NCBI GenBank assembly: GCA_945904955.1
Contig: CAMDPO010000013.1
Coordinates: 1-54,296, forward strand
Origin: Rhizobium sp. Q54
Lineage (GTDB): Bacteria > Pseudomonadota > Alphaproteobacteria > UBA2966 > CAIVPW01
Direction: 5' to 3'
DNA length: 54,296 bases
Both the position numbers and the translations under genes were made by a program. The notes beneath the pieces are model-generated. The model saw nothing but the letters and a program-made list of their open reading frames with translations, was not told the origin of the DNA and did no database searches. This document shows positions 8,213 through 17,214 of the stretch, piece by piece (positions within the stretch are counted from its first letter, which is position 1; each line of letters opens with the position of its first letter).

Positions 8213-8607
8213 AGCGCGTCGTAGACGACCATGCCGTGACGCAGCATCTCGTGGTCGTCGGAGAAGTTGGCCGACAGGCCATAGGAGATGGCGAGCAGCC
8301 CAGGCGCTTGCGGCGACAAGTCGAGCCGATCGGTGTCGGCGGCGCGCACGATGACGGCGAGTTTGTGCAGCGCCGGATCGCGCAAATCGTACTTCTTCAG
8401 GAAGGCGTCGAAGCTGCACCGCTCGCCGGCGTGGCCGAGCTCGACGTTGGGCACGTCGTAGGGGATGGCGCCGGTCTCTGCCGCGACGGCCATGACGCGG
8501 TCGCGCGGGACGTAGAGGAACTCCGGTTCCTTGTCGATGAAGCGGGCAACCAGCCAGGGGCAAGCGATGCGGTCGATCTTGGGCCGCTCACGCGTGATCC
8601 ACTTCAT
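8182..8607 (-). CDS. ChrB C-terminal domain protein (chromate resistance-associated)
   Basis: The 141-residue product corresponds to the C-terminal domain of ChrB: it starts MKWITRERPKIDRIACPWL, then ARFIDKEPEFLYVP, ERCSFDAFLKKY, IVRAADTDRLDL and MVVYDALYSW. Full ChrB has an extra N-terminal half, which is absent, and no chrA transporter is nearby, so a chromate role is only inherited from the family name. Its ATG overlaps the stop of the YVTN gene by four bases, so it is translated as the last gene of a three-gene minus-strand operon. Confidence 0.85.
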   Translation of the reverse strand: MKWITRERPKIDRIACPWLVARFIDKEPEFLYVPRDRVMAVAAETGAIPYDVPNVELGHAGERCSFDAFLKKYDLRDPALHKLAVIVRAADTDRLDLSPQAPGLLAISYGLSANFSDDHEMLRHGMVVYDALYSWVRSSGS

Positions 8608-9617
8608 GGGGTTACCGCCTCGTAGACGACGAGGCGCGCCACCGGCCGACCGGCGGCGAGCTGCTCGGCAACATAGACGCGGTGCGTGCGTGGATCGACG
8701 GCGACGGTGTGCACACCGGGCGACACGGCGAAGGGGTCGAGCAAGCGATAGCGATCCGCATCGTCCTGCTGAATGATCGCCATGGTTCCGTCGCTGCACG
8801 GCACGTAGATGCGGCCAAGGACCGCATCGAAATCGACGAAGTCGGAGCCGCGCCCGATATTGAGTCGCGCGATGACCTGGCGGCGGTCGAGATCGACGAC
8901 GACCAGGACGTTGTTGCCCTCGCAGGCAACGAATGCACGTCGCTTGGCCACGTCGAGCGCCATGCCGTGGTTGCCGCGGCAACCGGGCAAGGGAACCGCC
9001 GCGTCCACCGTGTCGGTGCGCGCATCGATGACGGCGAGCATGTCGATGTCCTGGAGGTTGACGTAGACCTTGCCGGCGCCAGCGTCGTACCGCGGCATAC
9101 CCGTCTCGCTCGGAAAGCGAATGGTCTTTACCGTCTGGTTCGAGCGGACATCGATGACCGAGACGACGCGCGCCAGTTCGTTCGACACGTACACCTTGCC
9201 CACGGCCGCGGCGTATTCGATGCCGTCCGGCTTGTTCGCGGTGGGGATGCGGTCCACCACCGCGAGCGTCGCCAAATCGACGACGCCGATCGTGTTGTCG
9301 CCCCAGTTGGAGGTGTAGAGGCGGTTCATCTCCGGCACGTGGGCGACGTCTTCGACTCGCGGCGTTCCGGTAACGGTGCCAATCACCGACAGGTCGGTCA
9401 GCGAAAGGACGTAGATCTGCCCGGCCCCCAGATGGGTGACGAACAGCCGCCGGCCGGCGTCGTCGACGCGCATGTAGTCGAACCTCTGTCCCGGCGGTCC
9501 CGGCAGGTCGATCTCTGCAATCTTGCGCAACGCCGGCGCCGCATCCGCCGGCAGCGGCGCATTTGCGGCCACGACGAGCACGGCGAGGATCGCTGCACGC
9601 AGACGGTTCACCTGCAT
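8604..9617 (-). CDS. Exported YVTN-type beta-propeller protein
   Basis: The 337-residue product has a signal peptide (about 1-26, ADAAPA end) and repeated propeller blades such as RLYTSNWGDNTIGVVDLATL, KVYVSNELARVVSVIDV, KVYVNLQDIDMLAVIDA and RAFVACEGNNVLVVVDL. These periplasmic proteins resemble PQQ- or heme d1-type propellers without cofactor motifs. Operon order is Sel1, YVTN, ChrB-domain, with 10-base and 4-base overlaps. The propeller may be a binding scaffold; ligand unknown. Confidence 0.88.
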   Translation of the reverse strand: MQVNRLRAAILAVLVVAANAPLPADAAPALRKIAEIDLPGPPGQRFDYMRVDDAGRRLFVTHLGAGQIYVLSLTDLSVIGTVTGTPRVEDVAHVPEMNRLYTSNWGDNTIGVVDLATLAVVDRIPTANKPDGIEYAAAVGKVYVSNELARVVSVIDVRSNQTVKTIRFPSETGMPRYDAGAGKVYVNLQDIDMLAVIDARTDTVDAAVPLPGCRGNHGMALDVAKRRAFVACEGNNVLVVVDLDRRQVIARLNIGRGSDFVDFDAVLGRIYVPCSDGTMAIIQQDDADRYRLLDPFAVSPGVHTVAVDPRTHRVYVAEQLAAGRPVARLVVYEAVTP

Positions 9618-10117
9618 TCCCAGTAGTTCGATTCGAGGCAGCGCCTGGCCATCGCGCGCGCGAGCGTCAGTTGCTCGGGGCTGAGCTTGGCGGCAATCGC
9701 GTCGCGGGCGGCGAGCGCATCAAGCCCGCCCCATAGCATGCCGCCCATCGAGCGTTCGGTTGAGATCGACAGCCACATATGCGCGCGGATCGGGTCCTCC
9801 ACAACGCCCTGACCGGTCATGTACAGGCGGCCGAGATTCATCTGCGCGTCCGTATGCGCCTGTTCGGCGGCGCGCCGATACCAGCGTGCGGCCTCCTTCA
9901 TGTCCGCGGCGATACCCTGGCCGTTCTCGTACATCGCACCGAGATTGTTCTGCGCGTTGGCGTTGCCGTCCTCTGCCAACGGCGCCCACAGCCGCAATGC
10001 CTTGGCGAAATCGTTCTGGTAGTACGCGTCCATGCCGTCCTCGAACGGTCCTGCATGCGCCGGCGCTGCGGCAACGACAGCCAGCGTGAGAAGGAGCGCA
10101 TCAACCCAGCGAAACAT
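9608..10117 (-). CDS. Exported Sel1-repeat protein
   Basis: The 169-residue product has a signal peptide ending AHAG and Sel1/TPR-like repeats: ALRLWAPLAEDGNANAQNNLG, MYENGQGIAADMKEAARWYRRAA and ADQAHTDA-type unit QMNLGRLYMTGQGV. Sel1 repeats mediate protein-protein contacts, here in the periplasm. It is the first gene of the minus-strand operon with YVTN and ChrB-domain genes. It diverges from the cytochrome gene at 10320 across a 202-base gap in which I could not pick out a convincing promoter. Confidence 0.85.
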   Translation of the reverse strand: MFRWVDALLLTLAVVAAAPAHAGPFEDGMDAYYQNDFAKALRLWAPLAEDGNANAQNNLGAMYENGQGIAADMKEAARWYRRAAEQAHTDAQMNLGRLYMTGQGVVEDPIRAHMWLSISTERSMGGMLWGGLDALAARDAIAAKLSPEQLTLARAMARRCLESNYWECR

Positions 10118-10319
10118 TCCAGATCTCGAACGTTGCCCGGATCTTGTTTGGACCCGGCGACGAGCTTAGCACTCCACTGAGGTAGCTCCTCTGCCCACAC
10201 GCTCCGTGGGCCCGGCGGTGCGCCAATGCGGCGCTCGAAGTAAGCGGCACGTTGCCGGGGTGGCTATCGCGGCGTCGCCCGGGCACACTCCCGAGTCGCG
10301 ACGAGCTGCCCAAGGAGAC

Positions 10320-10886
10320 ATGCGCGTGAAGCTTGCAAGAACAGTTCTACTCGTCGCGCTGGGATTGCTTGCGTCCAGCATGTCGATCGCGGCACAGGAG
10401 CCGGATCTCGCCCGCATCGAGAAGGGCCAGGACCTCTACAAGAGTAGCAACTATGAATGCGACAGCTGTCATGGCTGGGCAGGACGCGGCAAGCCGGCGG
10501 ACCACCCGTACAGCACCCTGGCCGACGGCACGAAGTTGGAGTACGGCGGCAACGCGCTGGTACCCAGCACCATGACGCGCGACGAGATGATCATGATGAT
10601 CTCGTGTGGGCGTGTCACCAGCGGTATCAACCTTATGCCGATGTATCGCGGCGACGCCTGGACCGCCGCCTACCCGTGCTGGGGCAAGGTCGCGGCCGAC
10701 ATGCCCCCGAACCAGCTGCCCCTGCGCGCGCCTGGCCGCATGCTTTCGCCGGCCGACGTCGAGCTGGTCGTGGACTACGTCCAGCAGGTCTACCAGGGCA
10801 AGGACATGACCTGGGACTGGTGCCGCAAGTACTTCGACAACTTCCTGCGCATCTGCGAGGTATGGGCCGAGCGGGGCATCCAGTAG
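10320..10886 (+). CDS. Periplasmic class I cytochrome c-like protein
   Basis: The 188-residue product has a signal peptide (1-25, SIAAQ) and one heme-attachment motif, ECDSCH followed by GWAG, after a GQDLYKSSNYE lead. Probable axial methionine is in INLMPMYRG. Four further cysteines occur (SCGRV, PCWGK, WCRKY, ICEVW), which is more than a simple cytochrome needs and may indicate disulfides. Electron donor and acceptor are unknown. It heads a plus-strand run of exported proteins. Confidence 0.87.
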   Translation: MRVKLARTVLLVALGLLASSMSIAAQEPDLARIEKGQDLYKSSNYECDSCHGWAGRGKPADHPYSTLADGTKLEYGGNALVPSTMTRDEMIMMISCGRVTSGINLMPMYRGDAWTAAYPCWGKVAADMPPNQLPLRAPGRMLSPADVELVVDYVQQVYQGKDMTWDWCRKYFDNFLRICEVWAERGIQ

Positions 10887-10977
10887 CGGGAAGCTGCACC
10901 GTCAGAGGTATGCAGAGGGCACGATGCGGCGCACGCCCTCGATGCCCACCTCCTGATTACACATTCTGGAGATTGCC

Positions 10978-11664
10978 ATGCGCTACACCCGCTTCCTTCC
11001 CCTGGCGATGACCGCCATCGCCTCCTTCGCCCTGAGCAACCTCGCCGGGGCCGCCGACCGCACCGTCGACTTCGACGAGGGGAAAGCAGGCCAAGTGCCC
11101 ACCGGCTGGCAGCTGACGGCCACCAACGGCGGCGACAAGCGGGCGCGCTGGATCGTCGAGGATGCCAAGGGGCCGAAGGGCGACACCAAGGTGTTCAGCC
11201 TGGTCGAGCCCGAGGCGACCGGCATCCTGGCGCGCGCTACGGCGGCCAATACCTTCAACATCGCCTGGTTGCCCGAGACCAAGGGGCGCGACGTCGACCT
11301 GTCGGTGGGGATCCGCGCCAACGACGGCGACATCGATCAGGGCGGCGGCTTGATGTGGCGCGCGCGCGACCAGGACAACTACTACATCGCCCGCTACAAC
11401 CCGCTCGAGCACAACTTCCGCATCTACTACGTGAAGGACGGGAAGCGCCGGCAGCTAAGTTCGGCTGACAACCTGAAAGTCGGCACGGGCGAGTGGTTCA
11501 CCATGCGCGTCGTCCAGCGCGGCGACCAGATCGAGGGCTACGTCAACGGCGAGAAGCTCGCCACCGTGCGCGACGCCACCTTCAAGGACGCCGGTGCGGT
11601 CGGCCTGTGGACCAAGGCGGACGCCAAGACGTCGTTCGACAATCTCGTCATCAAGGATTTGTAA
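10978..11664 (+). CDS. Exported lectin/glucanase-fold (DUF1080-like) protein
   Basis: The 228-residue product has a signal peptide (about 1-25, AGAA) and a single beta-sandwich domain. Recognisable parts are VDFDEGKAGQVPTGW, GGGLMWRARDQDNYYIARYNP, WFTMRVVQRGDQIEGYVNGEK and AGAVGLWTKADAKTSFDN, as in DUF1080 and concanavalin A-like proteins that bind or cut sugars. No glycosidase catalytic pair can be assigned. Gap to the next gene is one base, suggesting an operon with the DUF378 gene. Confidence 0.75.
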   Translation: MRYTRFLPLAMTAIASFALSNLAGAADRTVDFDEGKAGQVPTGWQLTATNGGDKRARWIVEDAKGPKGDTKVFSLVEPEATGILARATAANTFNIAWLPETKGRDVDLSVGIRANDGDIDQGGGLMWRARDQDNYYIARYNPLEHNFRIYYVKDGKRRQLSSADNLKVGTGEWFTMRVVQRGDQIEGYVNGEKLATVRDATFKDAGAVGLWTKADAKTSFDNLVIKDL

Positions 11665-11665
11665 G

Positions 11666-11863
11666 GTGCGGCCGCAGACCGCGCTCGATTGGGTCGCGTT
11701 CGGCTTCCTGGTCCTAGGCACATTCGCTTGGGCCTACTTCGTCACGGACGTGAACATCCTCGACCTTGTGCTGGAGAAGGTCTGGGACCCGCTCGACGAC
11801 GTGGTGTTCGTGCTGATCGGTCTGTCGGGCGTCTACTGGCTGGTGCGCGTCTTCAAGCGTTGA
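11666..11863 (+). CDS. DUF378-like small membrane protein
   Basis: The 65-residue product starts at GTG right after the preceding stop. It follows the DUF378 layout: ALDWVAFGFLVLGTFAW (helix 1), an aromatic-acidic loop, and VVFVLIGLSGVYWLVRVFKR (helix 2). The family has unknown function. Near-zero spacing to the upstream lectin-fold gene supports cotranscription. Confidence 0.7.
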   Translation: MRPQTALDWVAFGFLVLGTFAWAYFVTDVNILDLVLEKVWDPLDDVVFVLIGLSGVYWLVRVFKR

Positions 11864-11893
11864 ACCATCGACGGGGGTCGGATTGGAGGAACC

Positions 11894-12799
11894 ATGTTGC
11901 GTTCGCTCGTGCCGATTCTTGCTACCACTGCCCTCGTTTCCCTCGGCTCCCTGCCCGCCAGCGCCGCGCCGGACTGGGCCAAGGTCAACCAGGAGATGGG
12001 CCGCGACGGCGCCGACCAGGCCGGCGGCGTGAAGCGCTTTTCGTTCCCGCGCTCCGACCTCAAGGTCATGGTCGATGGCGTCGAGGTGAAGCCGGGCCTG
12101 GCGCTCGGCTCCTGGCTCGCCTTCCAGCCAGGCGAGGGCGCCAATGCCACGGTCATGGGCGACTTGGTACTGACTCAGGACGAGATCGCACCGGTGATGA
12201 AGCGCCTGCTGGAAGGCGGCGTCGAGGTCACCGCGATCCACAACCACCTTCTGCGTGCCGAGCCGTTCCCGATGTACATGCACGTCGAGGGGCACGGCGA
12301 TGCGATCAAGCTGGCGCAAGCGCTGAAGGCGGCGATCGCGCTGAGCAAGACCCCGATGCAGGCGCCCGCTGCGGCCGCAACGCCGCCGAATCCCGGCATG
12401 GACGTCGACAAGATCGCCACGGCGATGGGCCGCAAGGGCACCTTGGACGGCGTGGTCTACAAGTACAACGTCGCGCGCGCGGAGAGCATTGAAGCTCACC
12501 GCGGCGTGCACGTCGGTACCGCCCACGGCGCCGGCATCGCCATCAACTTCCAGGACGCCGGCGGCGGCAAGGTCGCTACCACGGGCGACTTCGTGCTGGC
12601 CGAAAAGGAAGTCGCGCCGGTGATGCGCACGCTGCGCGACAACGGCATCGATGTGACGGCTCTGCACAGCCACATGCTCGACGAGGAGCCGCGTCTCGCC
12701 TTCATGCACTTCTGGGGCGTTGGCGCGCCCGAGCAGATCGCCGGCGCCCTGCGCAAGGCGCTCGACCAGCTGCCGACACAGCAGGCAGCGGAACGCTAG
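11894..12799 (+). CDS. Exported tandem DUF1259 protein
   Basis: The 301-residue product has a signal peptide (1-25, ASAAP) and two copies of one domain. Each begins D..K....MGR.G and contains a MGD/TGDFVL..(D/E)E.APVM..L motif followed by a histidine motif: AIHNHLL..P.MYMHVEGHGD in the first copy and ALHSHML..P.LAFMHFWGVG in the second. An Ala/Pro linker near residues 155-170 separates them. DUF1259 (LpqO-like) has no known activity; the paired histidine clusters suggest metal binding. Function is unassigned. Confidence 0.85.
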   Translation: MLRSLVPILATTALVSLGSLPASAAPDWAKVNQEMGRDGADQAGGVKRFSFPRSDLKVMVDGVEVKPGLALGSWLAFQPGEGANATVMGDLVLTQDEIAPVMKRLLEGGVEVTAIHNHLLRAEPFPMYMHVEGHGDAIKLAQALKAAIALSKTPMQAPAAAATPPNPGMDVDKIATAMGRKGTLDGVVYKYNVARAESIEAHRGVHVGTAHGAGIAINFQDAGGGKVATTGDFVLAEKEVAPVMRTLRDNGIDVTALHSHMLDEEPRLAFMHFWGVGAPEQIAGALRKALDQLPTQQAAER

Positions 12800-12825
12800 A
12801 AAATCCGATCCAAGAGGTCCCGAAC

Positions 12826-13221
12826 ATGTCCCTTCGCAATCGCACGCGTCTGTCGCGTGAACTGGCGATCGCCGCAGCGCTCGCCGCCGCCCTCGCCGGC
12901 CCGGCACTGGCCGGCAATGCCGCCGGCGGAAATCTCGGCGTGGGCACCCCCGCCCCGGCCGCCGGAGTCGCGGGCGGCGCGCCTGCCGGCAACCCCAATG
13001 CCGAAGGCGTGCGCACGCCGGGCACCCCCCCGACCATCCTGGGGCGCGTCACCCGCTTCGACCTCGCCAGCCGCACGCTGTTCCTCGACAACGGCGAGAA
13101 CTACGTGGTGGGCGCGAACGTCGAGGTCGGCACGCTGACGGCGGGGCAGGCGGTGACCCTGACGCTGGACGCGGTGGGCGGCGCCAAGCCGACCATCTCG
13201 AAGATCACGCCGGCGAACTAA
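12826..13221 (+). CDS. Exported single-domain DUF1344-like protein
   Basis: The 131-residue product has a signal peptide ending ALAG, a Gly/Ala/Pro-rich stretch (residues 31-65) and one C-terminal unit (GRVTRFDLASRTLFLDNGENY...) of the type found twice in the gene at 91-621. Function unknown. It follows the DUF1259 gene by 26 bases and ends the exported-protein run. Confidence 0.75.
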   Translation: MSLRNRTRLSRELAIAAALAAALAGPALAGNAAGGNLGVGTPAPAAGVAGGAPAGNPNAEGVRTPGTPPTILGRVTRFDLASRTLFLDNGENYVVGANVEVGTLTAGQAVTLTLDAVGGAKPTISKITPAN

Positions 13222-13236
13222 ACCGACCGGCCGTGG

Positions 13237-13253
13237 CGGACCCGTCGGGTCCG
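13237..13253. terminator. Possible weak terminator hairpin
   Basis: CGGACCC (13237-13243) and GGGTCCG (13247-13253) form a perfect 7-bp stem with loop GTC after the DUF1344 gene. No T-run follows, so termination is uncertain. Confidence 0.35.
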
Positions 13254-13288
13254 TCCCGGCCTGGCGGAGGCATGCTATATCCTCCGCC

Positions 13289-13639
13289 ATGCTCTACCTC
13301 ATCGCCAAAGCACTGATCTCTGGGGCGGTAATCGCGGCAGCTTCGGAAATCGCCCGGCGCAGTCCGACGTTGGGCGCGCTGATCGTGTCCCTGCCGCTCG
13401 TGTCGGCGCTCACGATGATCTGGTTGTGGCGCGACACCGGAGACGTCGAGCGCATCGCAGCGCACGCGCAATCGACGTTCTGGTTGGTGCTGCCGACGCT
13501 CCCTAGCTTCCTGCTGATGGCCTACCTGCTGCGCATCGAAGTGCCGTTCTGGGCCGCGCTGGCCGCGGCGAGCGCACTGGCCGTTGTTCTCTATCTTGCG
13601 GCCATGGCGGTGCTCGGCCGCTTCGGCATCGCGCTTTAA
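13289..13639 (+). CDS. DUF3147-like membrane protein
   Basis: The 116-residue product has four predicted hydrophobic helices and the family-like segment SPTLGALIVSLPLVSALTMIW followed by a WRDTGD loop. Members of this family are small inner membrane proteins of unknown function. It ends five bases before the ABC exporter gene, so the two are probably cotranscribed; whether it assists the exporter is not known. Confidence 0.75.
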   Translation: MLYLIAKALISGAVIAAASEIARRSPTLGALIVSLPLVSALTMIWLWRDTGDVERIAAHAQSTFWLVLPTLPSFLLMAYLLRIEVPFWAALAAASALAVVLYLAAMAVLGRFGIAL

Positions 13640-13644
13640 GCAGC

Positions 13645-15450
13645 ATGGTCGATACGGTATCGAGCTTCGGCGCCCTCGCGCGCCTCTTGCGCTATGCCCG
13701 CCGCTATCGCGGGCGGGTGGTGCTGGCGACGCTCTTATCGACCGCCAACAAGCTGTTCGACATCGCGCCCGAAATCCTGATCGGTGTCGCCATCGACGTG
13801 GTGGTGAGCCAGGAGCAGAGCTTCCTGGCGCGCTGGTTCGGCCTCGTCTCGCCGTACCACCAGCTCACCGCGCTGGCGATCCTGACGTTCTTCATCTGGG
13901 TGGGCGAGTCGCTCGCCGAGTACGGCTACCAGATCGTCTGGCGCAACCTGGCGCAGCGCCTGCAGGCCGACCTGCGCATCGATTCGTATGCGCACGTACA
14001 GAAACTCGACATGGCGTTCTTCGATGCGCGCAGCTCGGGCGAGCTGGTGTCGGTGATGAACGACGACATCAACCAGCTCGAGCGGTTCTTGGACGGCGGC
14101 GCCAACGGCATGATCCAGATCTTCGTCTCGGTGATCGCGGTCGGCGCGGTGTTCTTCGTCATCTCGCCGCTGGTGGCAGTGCTGGCGTTCACACCGGTGC
14201 CGCTCATCCTGTGGGGCGCGTTCCTGTTCGAGAGCAAGGCGGCGCCGCTGTACACCGACGTGCGCGCGCGGGTGGGGAGCATCGCGACGCGGCTAACGAA
14301 TAACCTGGCCGGCATTGCCACCATCAAGAGCTTCACCGCCGAGCTGCGCGAGGCCGAGCGCCTGCGCGGCGAAAGCGAGGCGTACGTGGACGCCAACCGC
14401 AAGGCGATCGCGGTCTCGTCGGCGTTCATCCCGGTGGTGCGCATGGCGATCCTGACCGGGTTCCTGTTCACCTTCGTGGTGGGCGGCCTGCAGACGCTCG
14501 ATGGCGAAATGAATGTCGGCGCTTACGGCGTGCTGGTGTTCCTCACCCAGCGCCTGCTGTGGCCGCTGACCGGCATGGCGCAGATCATCGACCTGTACGC
14601 GCGCGCCATGGCGAGCACCCGGCGCATCTTGGATCTCATCGAGACGCCGATCGGCGTGCAGGACACCGGCACGCGCACCCTGCCCCGCCCCATTCGCGGC
14701 GCGGTCGGTATCGAGGGGCTGTCGTTCCAGTATGGAACCAGCAATCACGGCGCCCTCAACGACGTGACGCTGCACGTGCCGGCGGGGCATACGCTGGCGC
14801 TGGTCGGCGCGACGGGGGCCGGCAAGTCGACGCTGATCAAGCTGATCCTGCGCTTCTACCAGCCGCAGATCGGGCACATCACCCTGGACGGCATCGACAT
14901 CCGCGAGCTCAAGCTCACCGCCCTGCGCGGCGCGATCGCGTTGGTGAGCCAAGACGTGTTCCTGTTCGAAGGTACGGCGCGCGAGAACATCCTGTACGGC
15001 CGGCCGGAGGCGAGCGAGGCCGAGGTGATCGAAGCGGCCAAGGCGGCGGAGGCGTGGGAATTCCTGGAGCGGCTGCCGCAGGGCCTCGACACCATCGTCG
15101 GCGAGCGCGGCCAGCGCCTGTCGGGCGGACAGCGCCAACGCCTGTCGCTGGCGCGGGCGCTGCTCAAGGACCCGGCGGTGCTGGTGCTCGACGAGGCGAC
15201 CAGCGCGGTGGACAACGAGACCGAGGCGGCCATCCAGAAATCGCTGGAGCGCATCGCGCACAACCGTACGGTCATCATGATCGCGCACCGGCTGTCGACC
15301 ATCGTCGACGCCGACCAGATCGCGGTGCTGGAAGACGGCCACGTCGTCGAGCGCGGCACGCACGCCGAGCTAGTGGCACGCGGCGGCACCTATGCCGCGC
15401 AGTGGCGGGTGCAGACCGGCGGAGCAGTCGAGCGCACAGCGGCGGAGTAG
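13645..15450 (+). CDS. ABC exporter half-transporter (permease-ATPase)
   Basis: The 601-residue product is a type IV (MsbA-like) half transporter that would act as a dimer. Residues about 1-330 form the six-helix membrane domain, residues 350-590 the ATPase. Motifs: Walker [10 protein letters not shown] (388-396), Q-loop VSQD, signature LSGGQRQR (492-499), Walker B VLVLDEAT (512-519) and H-loop AHRLS. All catalytic residues are intact. Substrate could be lipid, peptide or drug; sequence does not say. It converges on vapC with a three-base gap. Confidence 0.92.
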   Translation: MVDTVSSFGALARLLRYARRYRGRVVLATLLSTANKLFDIAPEILIGVAIDVVVSQEQSFLARWFGLVSPYHQLTALAILTFFIWVGESLAEYGYQIVWRNLAQRLQADLRIDSYAHVQKLDMAFFDARSSGELVSVMNDDINQLERFLDGGANGMIQIFVSVIAVGAVFFVISPLVAVLAFTPVPLILWGAFLFESKAAPLYTDVRARVGSIATRLTNNLAGIATIKSFTAELREAERLRGESEAYVDANRKAIAVSSAFIPVVRMAILTGFLFTFVVGGLQTLDGEMNVGAYGVLVFLTQRLLWPLTGMAQIIDLYARAMASTRRILDLIETPIGVQDTGTRTLPRPIRGAVGIEGLSFQYGTSNHGALNDVTLHVPAGHTLALVGATGAGKSTLIKLILRFYQPQIGHITLDGIDIRELKLTALRGAIALVSQDVFLFEGTARENILYGRPEASEAEVIEAAKAAEAWEFLERLPQGLDTIVGERGQRLSGGQRQRLSLARALLKDPAVLVLDEATSAVDNETEAAIQKSLERIAHNRTVIMIAHRLSTIVDADQIAVLEDGHVVERGTHAELVARGGTYAAQWRVQTGGAVERTAAE

Positions 15451-15453
15451 ACG

Positions 15454-15828
15454 CTAGACGAGAGCCAAGCCGCCGACCTTGGCGAAGTGCTTGAAGTCGG
15501 CGTCGCGCGTTAGGAGCGGGACTTCATGGTCGATGCAGACCTGCGCGATCAGCGTATCGGCCAGCGCCGCTCTGTGCCCCTTGGCGAGAATCCTGCGACG
15601 CAGCGAACCGGCCCGATCCCAATATCCGTCGGTGAGGGCGAGCATGGGCAACCCCGCCAGCAGGTCCCGCAAGCGCGCCGGTGCATTTGCGGCGCTGAGC
15701 GCCTCCGTAACCACGACCGGAGGTAGCAGCGCCTGCGACTGCGCGAACGCCAGGTCCAGCGCTTCGACATCGCGACCAGGATCGCCGGCCAGGAATGCCA
15801 CCAAGGTGCTCGTGTCGACGGCGATCAC
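15454..15828 (-). CDS. vapC: VapC-family PIN-domain toxin
   Basis: The 124-residue product is a PIN-domain ribonuclease with the acidic set D5, E42, D91 and D109 all present (MIAVDTSTLV, VVVTEALSA, ALADTLIAQ, LLTRDADF). VapC toxins cut tRNA or rRNA to stop growth. The start overlaps the antitoxin stop by four bases, the classical vapBC arrangement with antitoxin first. Function as toxin is inferred from the family. Confidence 0.9.
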   Translation of the reverse strand: MIAVDTSTLVAFLAGDPGRDVEALDLAFAQSQALLPPVVVTEALSAANAPARLRDLLAGLPMLALTDGYWDRAGSLRRRILAKGHRAALADTLIAQVCIDHEVPLLTRDADFKHFAKVGGLALV

Positions 15829-16031
15829 CGCCGGTCACGCCGCAGGTCGGTCAGGTCGAGGTCGAGGCGCACGGTTCCTCTTAGGCCGCGCACTTCCCGC
15901 GCAGCCTTGCTCGCCGCAAGGAGGTCCAACCCGAGGCGAATGGTCTCTGTCGTGCCCGCGCCGGTGGCTGCCTTGGCGCGCCGCAGCAGGTCGATCGGCA
16001 CGTGGGCCGTAATCTTCTGCGTATCCGACAT
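15825..16031 (-). CDS. vapB: VapB-like ribbon-helix-helix antitoxin
   Basis: The 68-residue product starts MSDTQKITAHVPIDLLRRA, an RHH-type DNA-binding N-terminus, followed by a GTTETIRLGLDLLAA helix and a C-terminal tail rich in Asp/Arg/Leu that would wrap the toxin. The frame is open upstream but 16031 is the first start giving an RHH domain. The start codon lies in an inverted repeat (16030-16050), suited to autorepression. Confidence 0.85.
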   Translation of the reverse strand: MSDTQKITAHVPIDLLRRAKAATGAGTTETIRLGLDLLAASKAAREVRGLRGTVRLDLDLTDLRRDRR

Positions 16032-16050
16032 ACGGTGCAAGATGCCGTAT
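16030..16050. promoter_or_regulatory. Candidate VapB operator
   Basis: ATACGG (16030-16035) and CCGTAT (16045-16050) form a perfect 6-bp inverted repeat with a 9-base spacer, overlapping the vapB start codon. A further half-site CCGTAA lies at 16058-16063. Position suits autoregulation by the VapBC complex. Confidence 0.45.
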
Positions 16051-16167
16051 CTACCTGCCGTAATCAAGTGCCGCAGCGTCAACCATGCGGGACGCCCTGC
16101 CTTCAAGCGCCCAGGGTACCCCGAGCCTTCGTCATGTGGGCGCAACGGGAGCCGGGCACGCTGGCGC

Positions 16168-16196
16168 TTGACCTAGTTCGTTCTTTGTTCTAGCTA
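16168..16196 (+). promoter_or_regulatory. Possible promoter for the DrrAB-like ABC genes
   Basis: TTGACC (16168-16173) lies 17 bases before TAGCTA (16191-16196), 31 bases upstream of the ATPase start. The -35 box is good, the -10 box weak. Confidence 0.35.
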
Positions 16197-16227
16197 AGAC
16201 GGCCCGCACGGCCTGGGAGGCCCCGCC

Positions 16228-17214
16228 ATGAAACACACGCCCGAACAGCCCGTTGCGCTGGCCATTTCGGCGCGCGGCCTGGTCAAGACGTTCGGCGAAT
16301 TGCGCGCCGTGGACGGCATCGACCTCGCCGTGCCGCGCGGCATGATCTTCGGAATTCTGGGGCCCAACGGCGCGGGCAAGACGACGCTGCTGCGCATGCT
16401 GGCGACGCTGCTGCGGCCCGACGCCGGCGACGCGCAGGTCAACGGTCACGACGTTATTGGGGCGCCGCACGAGGTGCGCCGCTCCATCGCCATGACCGGG
16501 CAGTTCGCGTCTCTCGACGAAGACCTGACCGGGCGCGAGAACCTGATGTTGCTCGCCAAGCTGTGGGGGTTCCGCGGCGGCGCGGCGCGCGTCCGCGCCG
16601 ACGAGCTGCTGCATGCGTTCGAGCTGAGCGACTCGGCCACCAAGCAGGTAAAGGACTATTCCGGCGGCATGCGGCGCAAGCTCGACGTCGCCGCGTCGCT
16701 GGTGGTGACGCCAGACGTGCTGTTCCTCGACGAGCCGACCACCGGATTGGACCCCAACGCGCGCAAGAGCGTGTGGGCCATGATCCGCGAGCTCGCCGAC
16801 GCGGGCGTTACCATCCTGCTGACGACGCAATATTTGGAGGAAGCCGACCAGCTGGCAGCGCGCATCGCGGTGATCGACCACGGCAAGAAGATCGCCGAGG
16901 GCACCAGCCGCGAGCTCAAGGCCAAGGTCGGCTCGGGCTTCCTGCACGTGACGATCGCCGACGCGGCGCAGATCGAAGCGGCGGCCGGCGTGCTGGCGCG
17001 AGTCGTCGGCGCACCACCGCAGCGCAGCGCCGAGGGCGCCGAGTTGTCCGTGAAGCCACGCTCGCCCGCCCACGCCAACGAGGCGCTCGTGGCGCTTACC
17101 CAGGCGGGTATCGAAGTCGAGGGTTTCGCCATGGCGGCGCCGAGTCTCGATGAAGTCTTCTTCGCCCTTACCGGCAAAGGTGCGGCGGCGAGCGCTGCGG
17201 GAGCCAAGCCATGA
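16228..17214 (+). CDS. DrrA-type ABC transporter ATPase
   Basis: The 328-residue product is the ATPase of a two-component ABC-2 exporter of the daunorubicin-resistance (DrrA) class. Motifs: Walker A GPNGAGKT (45-52), Q-loop in MTGQFASLDEDLTGREN, signature YSGGM (144-148), Walker B VLFLDEPTTGLDP (164-176) and a C-terminal extension (about 240-328) typical of DrrA. It is immediately followed by its permease with a four-base overlap. Substrate unknown; hydrophobic drugs or lipids are usual for the class. Confidence 0.92.
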   Translation: MKHTPEQPVALAISARGLVKTFGELRAVDGIDLAVPRGMIFGILGPNGAGKTTLLRMLATLLRPDAGDAQVNGHDVIGAPHEVRRSIAMTGQFASLDEDLTGRENLMLLAKLWGFRGGAARVRADELLHAFELSDSATKQVKDYSGGMRRKLDVAASLVVTPDVLFLDEPTTGLDPNARKSVWAMIRELADAGVTILLTTQYLEEADQLAARIAVIDHGKKIAEGTSRELKAKVGSGFLHVTIADAAQIEAAAGVLARVVGAPPQRSAEGAELSVKPRSPAHANEALVALTQAGIEVEGFAMAAPSLDEVFFALTGKGAAASAAGAKP

